From contig JASFXZ010000004.1 of NCBI GenBank assembly GCA_032209605.1, positions 37,606,401-37,670,400 on the forward strand: 64,000 nucleotides of DNA, read 5' to 3'. A program made the translations under genes and the position numbers. The DNA is from Mactromeris polynyma. Taxonomy: Eukaryota; Mollusca; Bivalvia; Venerida; Mactridae. This document shows, piece after piece, positions 10,591 to 22,436 of the stretch. Position 1 is the stretch's first letter. Every line of letters starts with the position of its first letter. The notes beneath the pieces were generated by a model. That model worked only from the letters and a program-made list of their open reading frames with translations, was not told where the DNA came from and made no database searches.

Positions 10591-13500
10591 ATGGAGGAGT
10601 TTCCCACCTTAGAATTGGCATTGGACCGTATTTCCAAATTAGAAGATGATAGTCAAAAAAGATACGTGACAGATCATACGACGAAGGGTTTTGGAAGCCA
10701 TAGTAGGTTTTTTTTAAATTCTGAAAACCTGATATTGATCTTTTAGTTGGCAATTAAGCATGTTCTTTTTCAGTTTTTTACCCGGTGTCAGTTGGCAATT
10801 TAGTCTTTTATAACCATTAGAACCAGTATTTTACTAGTTCTCGATCTTTGTTCTGTATAAGTAGATTACTATATGATGCTACATTTTATGGAATGTGATA
10901 CACTAATGACCATGCCAAGTAGTGACTATGCCCAGTAGTCAGGTAGTGATTAGATTTTGACCGAGTAGTGACCACATTCTGACCCAGTATTGACCACGCT
11001 AGAAAAACTTAAGTTATTTTTTTTAATGGGTTTGGGGACCTGTACAAAATCGGAATATTAAGCTCAGTTGATCCATCATTTGACGTTCACTTATGTAGTC
11101 CTAGGTAAGTATCAGGCCCAGTTAAACAGTGGGCAAGGGGGGCACAAATGTCCTCTTCCTCTCCCTATAGTAGTAATGCCTTTAAATATATCTTTTTCAG
11201 AATTTGTATCAGTTTTTCCAACCCAAAAATGGTTGGTATTACTATTAGACAGAGAAGTGCATTGCTGTACATAGGCCAATTTTAAGAACCACTGAGTCTA
11301 GGAGAAAGCTGCAGTACTGTATCACAAAAACTATTACTATGATATCTGCACCTGTCCTTCAACTGTATCTCATTATATGACACTTTACATAGTTTTAATT
11401 TTTTATCCTTGGAGACACGGTGCGCCACCACCTTGCTACTTTGAGTTAAATACGTTCTAAGAAGAACCCAACTCAGTAACGGAAGAAGAAGAAGAACTTG
11501 TGATACTGACCCAGAGTGTTACACATTTTTAGAATCTAAGTAAATTTATGTTATGTAATTGTTCAGCTGAATATTTTTTATTATTTTAAGCATGTATGAC
11601 ATCTGGAAAATCGTTCCATATTTTATGGAACGACATGATACCATACATATCAATGGGATTAAAAGTAATGTACTGCCATTTAGGCAAGGACTACCATTGG
11701 AGAAGAAGACTGAAAAAGGTATACATTTTTAAAAACTGAAGTTCTTCCCAGTTACTTTTAAATTGGTCTAAACCATATTTATAAGGAACGTGCAACCTTT
11801 AGATACTGCTTTTCCCTTCTTACCAAAGTTCATCCGAGTAGGTTAACCTGCATATTGCAAGGCCTTATTATATGCTGTATAATATTATTATTAGTATAAT
11901 GGTAGAGGTACCCAGACTTCCTGCCAATAACCATGATATATGCTGTATAGTAAAGTATAATGGTGGAGGTACCCAAAGGTCCTGCCAATAACCATAATAT
12001 ATGCTGTATGGTAAATTATAATGGTGGAGGTACCCTGAGGTCCTGCCAATAACCATAATATATGCTGTATGGTAAATTATAATGATGGAGGTACCCTGAG
12101 GTCCTGCCAATAACCATAATATATGCTGTATAGTAAAGTATAATGGTGGAGGTACCCAGAGGTCCTGCCAATAACCATGATATATGCTGTATAGTAAAGT
12201 ATAATGGTGGGGGTACCCAGATGTCCTGCCAATAACCATATTATGTGCTGAATAGCATAGTATAATGGTAGAGGTACGCAGAGGTCCTGCCAATAACCAT
12301 GATATATGCTGTATAGTATAATATAATGGTAGAGGTACCCAGAGGTCCTGCCAATAACCATGATATGTGCTGTATAGCAAAGTATAATGGTGGAGGTACC
12401 CAGAGGTCCTGCCAATAACCATGATATATGCTGTATAGTATAGTATAATGATGAAGGTACCCAGAGGTCCTGCCAATAACCATAATATGTGCTGTATAGT
12501 ATAGTATAATGGTGGAGGTACCCTGAGGTCCTGCCAATAACCATGATATATGCTGTATGTTACAGTATAATGGTGATGGTACCCTTAGGTCCTGCCAATA
12601 ACCATGATATATGCCGTATAGTATAGTATAATGATGAAGGTACCCTGAGGTCCTGCCAATAACCGTATTGAATGCTCTTTGATTCTATAACAGTTTTTCT
12701 TATTTGAAAGATTGATTTTTGTGGGGAAAATACCTTAGTGCATCCCTAATATAAATGTTTCTTGGTGTCATAACCACACATGTTGTAGACAAAAGAAGAC
12801 CATGAGTATATTATCAAGCAGGAGAGATTTATTGTTCATCCAACGAAAAAAGTTGAATGCAAGGCCAAGATTGTGGTGAAGGAAGTTCATGTTTTTCCTG
12901 ATTTTATGGTAAGATGGCATCTGATATGTACAGATAGAGCATAATATATGTAATGTTTACTACAAGACATAAAAATATCTTGTTGCCATTTTATAATTTA
13001 TTAACTTAGCAAATGAACATGCAACTGTATGGAAATTACTGAAATTAGCTAATTAAGTTAGCATGTTAAGACACATCCCCGTCATTAGAAAACTGATGTC
13101 CAAGCTCAGAAACCATATGTTTACTTGTTAACAGTCGCTTCAATGGATTGGTATTTGGAAATCTGGTGTTTCATTACCACTCTCTTGATATTGTCAATGT
13201 TCTTTATACGTTTTGTATCTAATTAAATACATACATCTTGTTTAGGTAGAAGATACTGGCAAAAAGGTGCGAGCTAAAAAGGGTCGAGATCTGAGGATGG
13301 CCATTTGTGATGGCACTGCAGTGTCTACACAAAGATTTTTTGTCTATATGCCCAATGATTCAGATCACTGCAATCACCCAAATGATGATGTAAGTTTCTA
13401 ATAATGTAATCCTTTTCTTTGGTAGATAAACATTATTTCAAGCATTACAAATAAAATAAATATGGTACATAAGATAAAACTAAGTTTGATTAATCCTGCT

Positions 13501-16500
13501 TTGCCAGTTTAGTTGAAGTAGTATTTCATTTACTAACTAGTATCATGGATGATATATTGAATGTTCCTTGCCAAATATCTGTTCAAGGAGAACACGAATG
13601 GTGTTCAATTTATACTTGAACACTAAAGACATCTTTATGTTTAAACATAACACAATACAATTGATCCATCTTTTTAATCAACCATGTAGGGTAAATTATC
13701 TTTACAATCATTTTGTAAGGTATATGCAATATGGTAAGAACCCAAACTGATCATTTTGTTAAGAAGTATGTAATTAATGACAATAAACCAAATGAATAAT
13801 TAAAGAAATACTCATGTTTCATTGTAATGCGATATAAGAGTTAATATGCATGTGTGAAAAATAAATGTTGTTTTATACTTGGGTGTATACTAAGGCTTCT
13901 TTGGAACAACTTGATAAAAGAATCATCAAAGAAATTCACAGACGTTATGATGAAGGTGTGACAGGGACTGCCGAAATGCATCGTTGCATTATTGAATTTT
14001 CCAAAACCATTGCCCCTGAAGGCACCTCACCTGAAAGTGCCAGGTTTTATCCTGACAAGATGATTGTAAAAAACCACATACAGTCAGCAGCAAGAAAGTC
14101 AAGGGTGGGGGATGATCCACAAACAAATGCTGACATATACGTAAGTTACATGCTATTAAAACTAAGCCTACTCTAAGTTGTGCATTTCATTATCATTTGA
14201 ACCTCTGATGCTAACGTACAAATTAAAGGAACATTGCAATTTATTACATTTAAGAGAAATTCATAACGCAAGTACAATTTCAATGTTTTTGACCAGCATA
14301 TGTATCCTCATTCTCATTCACCAGCGTATTTCTTCATCTGAAACATTGTCTTCGTTATTGTTTTCATTGTATTTATCTTGTTATTCTAGTGTATATAAAA
14401 TCAGCATGGTCATTTTTAGTCCCCTACCGGTCACCGGTGGGGACTATAGGTTTACCCTCCGTCTGTCCGTCCGTCCGTCCGTCCGTCCGTCCGTCCGTCA
14501 CACATTTTTTCGTCCGATTTTAAAATAACTTGGCACAATTGTTCACAACCAAGAGATGGTGTGTCATGCGGAAAAAAATTGTCGATATCTCAAAGGTCAA
14601 GGTCACACTTGTTTGTCCGGGCCATAACTTTGACATAAATCGTATGATTTTGAAATAACCTGGTACAATTGTTCACCACCATGAGGGGGTGTGTCATGCG
14701 AAAAAGTTGTGTCGATATCTCAAAGGTCAAGGTCACACTTGGAGTTCAAACGTCAAAATGTTCCACAAATGAGTTTGTCCGGACCATAACTTTGTCATCT
14801 ATTGTACGATTTTGAAATGACCTGGCACAATTGTTCACCACCATAAGGCGGTGTGTCATGCGAAAAAGTTGTGTCGATATCTCAAAGGTCAAGGTCATAC
14901 TTGGAGTTCAAACGTCAAAATGTACCACAAATGAGTTTGTCCGGACCATAACTTTGTCATCTACTGTACGATTCTGAAATGACCTGGCACAATTGTTCAC
15001 CACGATAAGGCGGTGTGTCATGCGAAAAATTTGTGTCGATATTTCAAAGGTCAAGGTCACACTTGGAGTTCAAACGTCAAAATTTACCACAAATGAGTTT
15101 GTCCGGACTGTAACTTTGTTATCTATTGTGGGATTATATAATACCTTGGCACAGTTTGTTCACCACCATAAGACGGTGTGTCATGCGAAAAAAATGTGTC
15201 AATATCTCATAGGTCGAGGTCACATGTGACATTTAAACATAAAAAATTACCACAATTTAGTTTGTCCGGACTGTAACTTTGTCATCTATTGTATGATTTT
15301 GAAACGACCTGGCACGATTGTTTACCATTATGAGGCGGTGTGTCATGCAAAAAAATTGTGACGATATTTCAAAATGTATGCTTGTTATACCCTAGTTAAC
15401 ACCAGGCCACTTGTAAAATTTAAATGCCCCAACGTCACAAATATGAAAAACTACTGTATAGTCATGGTGATGATGCCATGAGAAAAAAGCCGGTAGGGGA
15501 CTATGGCCGTCCTACGGCTAGCGCCTTGTTTTCCTTGTGTCTGTTCACCTATGGATTACAGCTATGTTAATGATTTTTTATTATGGTATTTCTTGTATGA
15601 GGTGTGTTAGAAATTTGCAATTTGATTACTTGGTGCAATTAATGCAAGGTTTAATATTGAATAATTATCTGTAACATCACAACCAATTGAAAGCTTCAAA
15701 TCTGAGACTGAATATGATGTGCATTTCATTTTTTAGTATATTTATGTAAAATAAGAAAACATCAACTTGGAAGCTGAGCAATGTGATATTTACTATGGTT
15801 ATCCAAATAGTCTAAGGAGGACAACTGTCTTTTTTCAAAGGCAGGAAGTATGGGTTCAAATCCCATTTTGGATTTTCTTAAATTGATTTGTTGCCAAGTT
15901 GACATTTTTTTAAGTGCATATCAGTGTCAATATTGTGACCTCTTTTAAGATCACCTGAGCTAATGATAGATGTCTGTTCGGCAGCATGATCTGTGTTGTC
16001 CATCAACAATTCCTTTACATGACTTCCCCTAAACCATTGGATGGAATTTAACCAAACTTCACATGAATGATAATTCTTTCAAATGGTTTTGGTTCATTTC
16101 ATAATAAGGTCACGAGAGTAAGAATTTATAAAATAGATATTTATAATTTTTAGCTCCACTTTTCGGAGAATAAGGGACGCTATTCTACTCATCCCGGTGT
16201 CAGCGTAACTTATCTTTGGTCTTATCTTTAAAGCTTTGCGTGCAAGTTACTTTACTGTAAAATCATTTAATTTCGTTGGGATGAAATTTTGTGGTTTTGA
16301 TTAAAAAGTCTTTCGTGGGGACATTAATTCGTTGACTTTGCATTTCCCTTTATACATTTATAATGATTCATTATTTTGTCTAGGATTTGATTTCGTGGTT
16401 GAGATAAACCACGAAAATCACGAAATTAAATCCCCCATGAAAATTAATGATTTTACAGTATCTCACAAAGTATCCTTGCTAATGCATTGAAACTTAAAAC

Positions 16501-19500
16501 ACTTGTTTACCATCATAAGTCAACAGTACCATAACTCTACTTTGGTTGAAGTTATGCCCTATGGTATCTTAGACTTTTCTTGTTATTTATAATTATTAAG
16601 GCCATAGCAATCTACTATCCATGATATTGCATTTATATTTACATCAACTATCTACCATTAGTTATATCCCTTGGTAACTGTTTTGTACTTAGCTTTCCGC
16701 TGACAAATGGCCACAAATAGTTGAGTGTGCTGTCCAGTGACACTTGTTGTTTAGGTGCGGAATCTATGTATTACTTGTAATGACTATGGTGTATAAAAAT
16801 GCTTTCAGTTGAGACAATGGAAGAAGGATCACCCTGAAGACATGGTCCATGTCCAGTTGAAGGGTAGATCTGAGGTATGATCTTTTTTTATAATAGGGTG
16901 TTTTGCTTATGCATGTGGGCTAGTATTAATCAGTATTCAGTATTGTTAGTTTTGACATTTTCTGATGAAAGAACAAAGTAACTTTAATTGATTAATCTTT
17001 TCCATTTGGCCCAAAAAGGAAATTGAAAATAAATATAGTAGACGTTTATTTTTTGGACTGGTATAGTTAAATACATTAGATGATTCACCAAAGACCCGCA
17101 AAATAGATTATACATGTTTCATTTTCAAATTTATGAAGATTTCTCAGTTGAGCTATCCAGAGCCCTCTGGGCCCTCGTGTTTGACTTAGAAATTCATGCT
17201 AACATTAAGTTACCACTGCCGCTATTTTATATATCTATTGTAAGATTTGATTTGATACTTTGCATGCTTGTTCACCACTAGGAATTAACCCCTACACTAG
17301 AGTTGGTATCAACTATTTAATAATGTCTCCGGAAGAAAGTAAGTAAACCCAAGTTTAGGTACCACCTCATACACTGTTTTGCCTTGACTATACTACCCAA
17401 AGATGGCACTGAAAATAGTTAAGTGCATTGTCCAGGGGCAGATGGTGTAAGCTCAATTAATTTGTACACAAAGTAGTTTATATTTTGTTTGTTGCAGGAT
17501 AACACAAACAAGGACTTCATGATTGTTTACCAATCTGCAAACATGAAGGGTCTTTTGTGCAGATATGGAGACGTTGTATTAATGGATGCAACTTACAAAA
17601 CCAGCAAGTTTGCGTTGCCATTATATTTCATATGTGTACAGACAAATGTAGATACGCAGGTAGTAGCTGTTGCTATTACGGAAAACGAACGGACGTCGAC
17701 AATTGTTAATGTTTTAGATGTGGTAAAAGGATGGAATCCCTCTTGGCACCCCAGCTGCTTTGTGTCAGATTTTGAGGAGCGGCAGTTGAGTGCCATTCAC
17801 CAGATGTTTCCAGGTTTGAAAAATTAAAACAGATCTCTTCTCTCACCCTCTTTGTCACTTTGTTCCTATTTGCTGGTAGTGGATTGTAGAGTCCCCCTTA
17901 TTTTGTACGTGGTGTGAAATACAATTTGTCTTCTATTCAGAAATAATTGTTTTAATTGATCATAGGACAAAGGACCATATGTTAAAACAAAACAAACATT
18001 TTAATATTATATAAGTTTACTATCGATTGATTAACGCAAGATCACTTATTGCCTTTTTAGTATCCCTTAATCATTCCGATTTGTAACATTGTAATATGAG
18101 ATTGTCACTGTTCTTTTTTGTGTGTTTTTCATGTTTGCTATTCCTGCAGATGCGTTAAATCACTACACTATTACATCAAACCCAAAACAGTTGGGCAAAT
18201 AACAAATCTAAATCTGATTTATTTCACATTAAAACCAGTAATGAGTTAATATAAATTACAACACTGACTATATGTACGGGTTGATTATTTACGAATGACT
18301 GAAATACTGTCAAGTGGGACTTAAAACCCCAAAAAACAAACGAACCCCAAATGGCACAAATAGCGTTGTTGTGAAATATATAGTTGGCTCCTTTATTAGG
18401 ATTCAAAACCATAGAGTTTGGTGCCTTTTCCTAGCATTATGAAGTACCCATTAGACCACTGGGCTATCGCATCCATTCCAAATTCATATTAATATGTATT
18501 TAAGTTTTTGTCTCTGGTTTTCAAGTTTGTTAATTCCTGAGATGAAATATGTCCTCATTTAATCAGTATTTTGTAGAGTTTCTGGTTTATTTTTTTTAAA
18601 CAGAATCTGCCAGAGTCATATGCCAATTTCATATGATTCAAGCCTGGCATAGATGGGTACGGAAGGCAAAAAATTGTGTGAAAGATCCAGAAGGGACAAT
18701 GAAGTTTTTGCGTGGTATGGCTGCATCAAACACTGTTGTAGAGTTTGATGAAAGACTGGAACAACTGATTGAGATGCCCAAAAACCTTCAGAAATATATG
18801 AATTCTGTGTGGCTACCGGTGAAAGAGGTAGGGAATGGAATTCTATAATGACTTTGCTTGTATCCGGGTAAGTATACCGAGTAAGTAATTTCTTATACTG
18901 CACTTGTGTAGTATAGCGACGTCATGACGTCAATATATCTAGTAAATGACAACTATATATATAATATATGACGTCATTTTATAGCGCCGTTTAGTTCGCG
19001 GAGATGTTTATCAGTAGTAAAATGAGTGTCTTGTCTCTATTTGTGTCATGTGATAAAAAGAATCTAACACTCGTTGTCAATTGATATAAACTTTGATCAT
19101 TGAAATGTTGTGTGTCATAGAATTGAGATATGTTTTAAATTCTCATTTAGAAATGGGTATGGTGTTTTAAAAAACAAGTCATGAATCAGTTTGCCTGGAC
19201 GACAAATACTGTAGAAAGGCAGAACCGTGTGTTCAAGGAGGGATTTTTGCGAGGAAGAACCCAAATAAATGTAGAAACGATGCTGCGTGAGCTGATTGGA
19301 AGATATCTTCCAGAAAAGTGGAAAAGGTAATTAATAAACCTAAAAAAATGTATGGGAGTCTGTACATAACAAATATCTTGTGTGTCAAACTCCTCACACA
19401 CTGTCTGTCGGATTTTCTTTAAACTTTCACAAACCTTATTGTGTATATGTGCGTAAATGATGTCATTTTTGCTGGGTCCATGTTACAAGAGTTATGGTCC

Positions 19501-22436
19501 TTTGTCATTATACACTATGAATAGGCTGTGCTTTAATGGGAGCAGCTGTGTCCTATCACATATGTTCTATAGACACAATTTTAGTTTTATATATGACACA
19601 ATTGGTCATTCTATCATATGAGAAAACAAAGAATAGCTGATTTACTGGCATGCATGGTTGTTAGCCTTGTAAGTATTGTCTAAAATTCAATTAAATGTGT
19701 TTTCTTAAAACTATAGGGAATAAATTTATTGTTTCAGATATGCTAAGGCAAATAGGAAACTTTTTATGGGCAGACCCTATAATAAGGATGTGCCAGAGTT
19801 CCTCCACCATAGGCCAGAAGTATTCCTGCAACATTGCATGAAGAAAATGAGCTTATCAGCTCATATAGATAGGTACCTCATGAATATTTAAATCAATAAA
19901 GGCATAAAATAAAATGCTGTTTAATTTTATAATTAAAGAATTACTAAATCAATGTAACATTAAAATGTTCCTTGTGATTTGGACCTTTCCTAATGAGGGA
20001 TTAGAATGACAACCAATATCTGATCCTTGCATATGTCAAGATTGCTTACTCTGCCTTTCTTTTTTATGGATTATGCCTCTTTGTGACAAAGGGCTGCAGT
20101 AGAGCATGGCGTCCATTTGCGGGGCCCTTGTTCTTTTTATTACATGTACATATCTGTTATATGTTACTCTCCATATTAGGACAAGCACAAACTTCATGGA
20201 ACTCTTGTGGTTTCACTGATTCATGGTTTCAAATAGTTTTAACATGCACTTCTGTAGTTTGGTGAGCTTGGTAAGAAGAGCATAAGACTGTATAGTGTTT
20301 TTTTTATTTATTCACACTGACAATAAATTTGTTTTTTAAGTCATATAAAAGATTCTAGATTTTGCAGTATTATACCTTATCAATGAATATAGCATGATTG
20401 CATTACAGAAAGTCTCAACTTCAATTTAACCGGGTTTTCTACAGACTGAAGTTTAATTGTAATTTATCATCTCTGCTGAAGACTTTTTGATGTTATGGCA
20501 TTGTTTGTTAATTTTACCAATTATTACATATTTGTACTTTAAATAAAACAGATCAAGATCGATTGAGGCGTTAGTTGATGCGTTTACATGTTAAATATTG
20601 AAATTCGAGTGCAAGCATATTTTGTCTGAAATGTCAAACTACGGCCAGCTCAGAATCACACTTCTAGGCCTTATCAATTTTAATCATGCTGATTGATCTT
20701 ATAATTGCATTCTTTTTCTGAAAGTAACTCCATACATGAAGTCTCCGAGGGAGTTTTTGAATGCCCAAGTGCAAACACAGACATGGTGTATGAATGTGCA
20801 TGGTTTGTTTGATTAATTGTTTAGGGCTGCATTTAATATAAATCAGATTGGAAATCAGTATTGGTGAATTTTTGTTTATACTAATTTATTTAAGGTCGAT
20901 TGTGAAACACTTTTTGCAACTTATATTTCTCACTCTCGACACCTACTTCCTGATGGTATCCATTCCCACGAGGGTACGAAAGAGAAGCCAGCTTTCCCTT
21001 TTTATGGTGAGAGTCAAACAAGGGAGATACTGGTACCATTTATTTGTTCTTTGGTATGACACAGTCAGGTATCGAACCCAGACCTCCTGCACTCGAAGAG
21101 GACAGTGAATGTTTATAACGGAGATGTTAACTTTTGATGTTAGCATCACTGCAAATAAATATTTAGAGTATTAGTGTATCTTATCTTTAGATCTACAGTA
21201 TAAGGATTAGGGTAAGTCATTTTAATTAGTGTAATTTTGGTTGTGTTTCAATATATTAAATATTTGAAACGCACAAATGATTAAAATGTATTGTATCATA
21301 GGTATATTAAATACTATAATTTCAGATTGTAATTACCGGTATATTTTTTGTTTATTAGTAGACCTATAACAACGCCACCTACCATGATGGTGAGGAATGT
21401 GCCAAAGGACAGTCAATTGTGGAAATTGTTTCATGAACACCGACAGTAAGTAATTATGTCTCCCACATAAAAAATTATAGTGGGGAGACAAATTGATTTT
21501 GTGTGTGTTCGTCTGTCTTCCACAAAGTTTGTTCTCCTTAACCAATTGTCAGATTTAAACAAACTTCACATGAACAGTTGCTATCAAGCCTAATTTTTCT
21601 ATCATAAACAATTTATTAGTATATCTCACTCATTTATAATAAATATAAACTGCCAAAGCATGTTGGTCACAGCTGCTTTGTTGCTAGATGATATGTTATT
21701 GCTTTGCATAATTATAATATGGTAATAAGCCTCAACCATATTTAAATTCTGTGAAGAGTTTCATACAAGGCCTTGATCAACTGCACTATATGCACTTTTA
21801 CAATACAAGGGAATCAATATTCATATAACATATCTTTTGGTTTCAATTATATGTATAGTAATTTATTATCCAGGCCTGTGGCATTAGTGATTCATATACA
21901 TGCATATTAAATAGTATTTACTTGAACTATTAAAACGTTTATTACAGCTAAATATCATTCATAAATATTAGAAACAAAATCAAAATTTATTAACTTTTTT
22001 TGTCTCCCACATACAGTGTGGGAACCATATTTTTGTTGGCTTTTCTTAGAAAAGTTTGGCTGTCCAATCTCGAGGATCAAACAATTCAAACCCATAATTA
22101 TTCTGAAAAGTGCTTTCTGGAATTACAGCAGTGTTTTATAGTCTCTAAGTGCTGTTGGCAGGGCATTCCAGAGCTTTGGCGCTATGGCTCTAAAACAACA
22201 ATCACCATGTGAGACAAGTCTGAATGATTAGTTGTTCAATTCTAACTAAGTAAACTTGTTATCTAACAGTAATTGTTATAATTATTTTCAGGATGGCTCA
22301 AAATTACATACCAAGTGTCTTGTATAAAGAATTACTTGTGACAATTGTAATGCTGTATTCACTGGCACCATATGAACAGTGTGCAGAGGTCTGCTGTTCG
22401 ACCCAAAAGGATGGTAGACTTGTGTTCGGATTCTAA
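10591..22436 (+). CDS. MULE-type DDE transposase with FLYWCH/FAR1-like zinc finger (12 exons, last uncertain)
   Basis: Exons: 10591-10702, 11591-11718, 12789-12908, 13246-13389, 13895-14140, 16809-16874, 17498-17813, 18604-18827, 19151-19326, 19738-19872, 21359-21445, and tentatively 22292-22436. All junctions are GT-AG with matching phases, giving a 632-aa frame. C66, C104 and H161/H164 form a likely C-C-H-H zinc site of the WRKY/GCM/FLYWCH type. The MULE domain begins near residue 280: D302 (LMDATYKT), D363 (CFVSDFEE), C384/H387 (ICQFHMIQAW) and E474 (TNTVERQN) make the expected triad with its C/H insert. Proteins of this layout in invertebrates are often auto-named 'calcium-responsive transcription factor-like'. 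The usual C-terminal SWIM finger was not found, so the last exon may be wrong or the tail lost. No internal stop is present in exons 1-11. Confidence 0.87.
11876..12665 (-). repeat. 61-bp satellite array, left (about 13 units, minus orientation)
   Basis: Tandem 61-bp units read on the minus strand. A typical unit starts TTATTGGCAGGACCTCTGGG and continues through GTACCTCCACCATTATAC, ending in ATATATCATGG. The array sits inside intron 2 of the MULE gene. Units differ by a few substitutions, most often CTCTGGG versus CTCAGGG and CATATAT versus CACATAT. The long minus-strand frames here are the repeat translated, not genes. Confidence 0.97.
14418..15530. mobile_element. GTCCCCTACCGG repeat element with about 162-bp internal tandem units
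   Basis: It starts AGTCCCCTACCGGTCACCGG, runs into a (GTCC)n tract, and then has about six units each containing GGTGTGTCATGCG, spaced at 130, 162, 162, 163 and 161 bp. It closes with CCGGTAGGGGACTATGGCCG, the inverse of its start. It lies in intron 5 of the MULE gene. Its sequence style (GTCCG, CATAACTTTG, CAAGGTCAC) resembles a repeat class I associate with bivalves. It contains no gene. Confidence 0.8.
15540..16250. other. Intron 5 of the MULE gene, remainder
   Basis: AT-rich intron. A tRNA-like head is possible at about 15780-15880 (box-B-like GGGTTCAAATCCC) but has no clear SINE body. Nothing else was recognised. Confidence 0.4.
16253..16460. mobile_element. MITE with TACTGTAAAATCATT termini
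   Basis: The left end TACTGTAAAATCATTTAATT pairs with the right end ATTAATGATTTTACAGTA. The interior has TTTCGTGG/CCACGAAA inverted blocks. It lies within intron 5 of the MULE gene. A relative with TACTGTAAATC ends sits at 51308-51720. Confidence 0.8.
17498..17813 (+). CDS. MULE transposase core exon (exon 7)
   Basis: The exon follows gttgcag and ends TTTCCAG|GTTTGA. It carries the MULE hallmark: VVLMDATYKT, then LPLYFICVQTNVD, then ITENERTSTI, then CFVSDFEE and IHQMFP. The first two catalytic aspartates are D302 and D363 of the spliced protein. The split codon G/AA joins exon 8, giving FPESARVICQFH. Confidence 0.93.
18230..18478 (-). repeat. tRNA-derived SINE remnant
   Basis: On the minus strand, a box-A-like TAGCCCAGTGG is followed about 50 bp later by a box-B-like GGTTTTGAATCC. 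The body contains GGGGTTTTAAGTCCCACTTG, a pattern I associate with molluscan SINE central regions. It lies in the MULE intron between exons 7 and 8. The sequence is degenerate. Confidence 0.5.
18860..19100. repeat. Dispersed repeat, copy 1 (CACTCGTTGTCAATTGATAT block)
   Basis: It shares with 22655-22850 the blocks GACGTCAATATATCTA, GCGGAGAT and AAAAAGAATCTAACACTCGT in the same order and orientation. Both copies are inside the MULE element. Confidence 0.7.

Noticed and set aside
11876..12665. CRISPR-like array
   Set aside because: There are no unique spacers; the whole 61-bp unit repeats, and the context is animal DNA with introns.
20560..20610. Possible extra MULE exon after aaacag (RSRSIEALVDAF-like)
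   Set aside because: Exon 10 joins exon 11 (21359) in phase without it. It ends in a stop and has no donor that keeps the frame.
22292..22436. SWIM zinc finger in the last MULE exon
   Set aside because: Cysteines are present in another frame, but the CxC...CxH pattern is interrupted by stops. The phase-matched frame lacks it. The exon is kept only as tentative.
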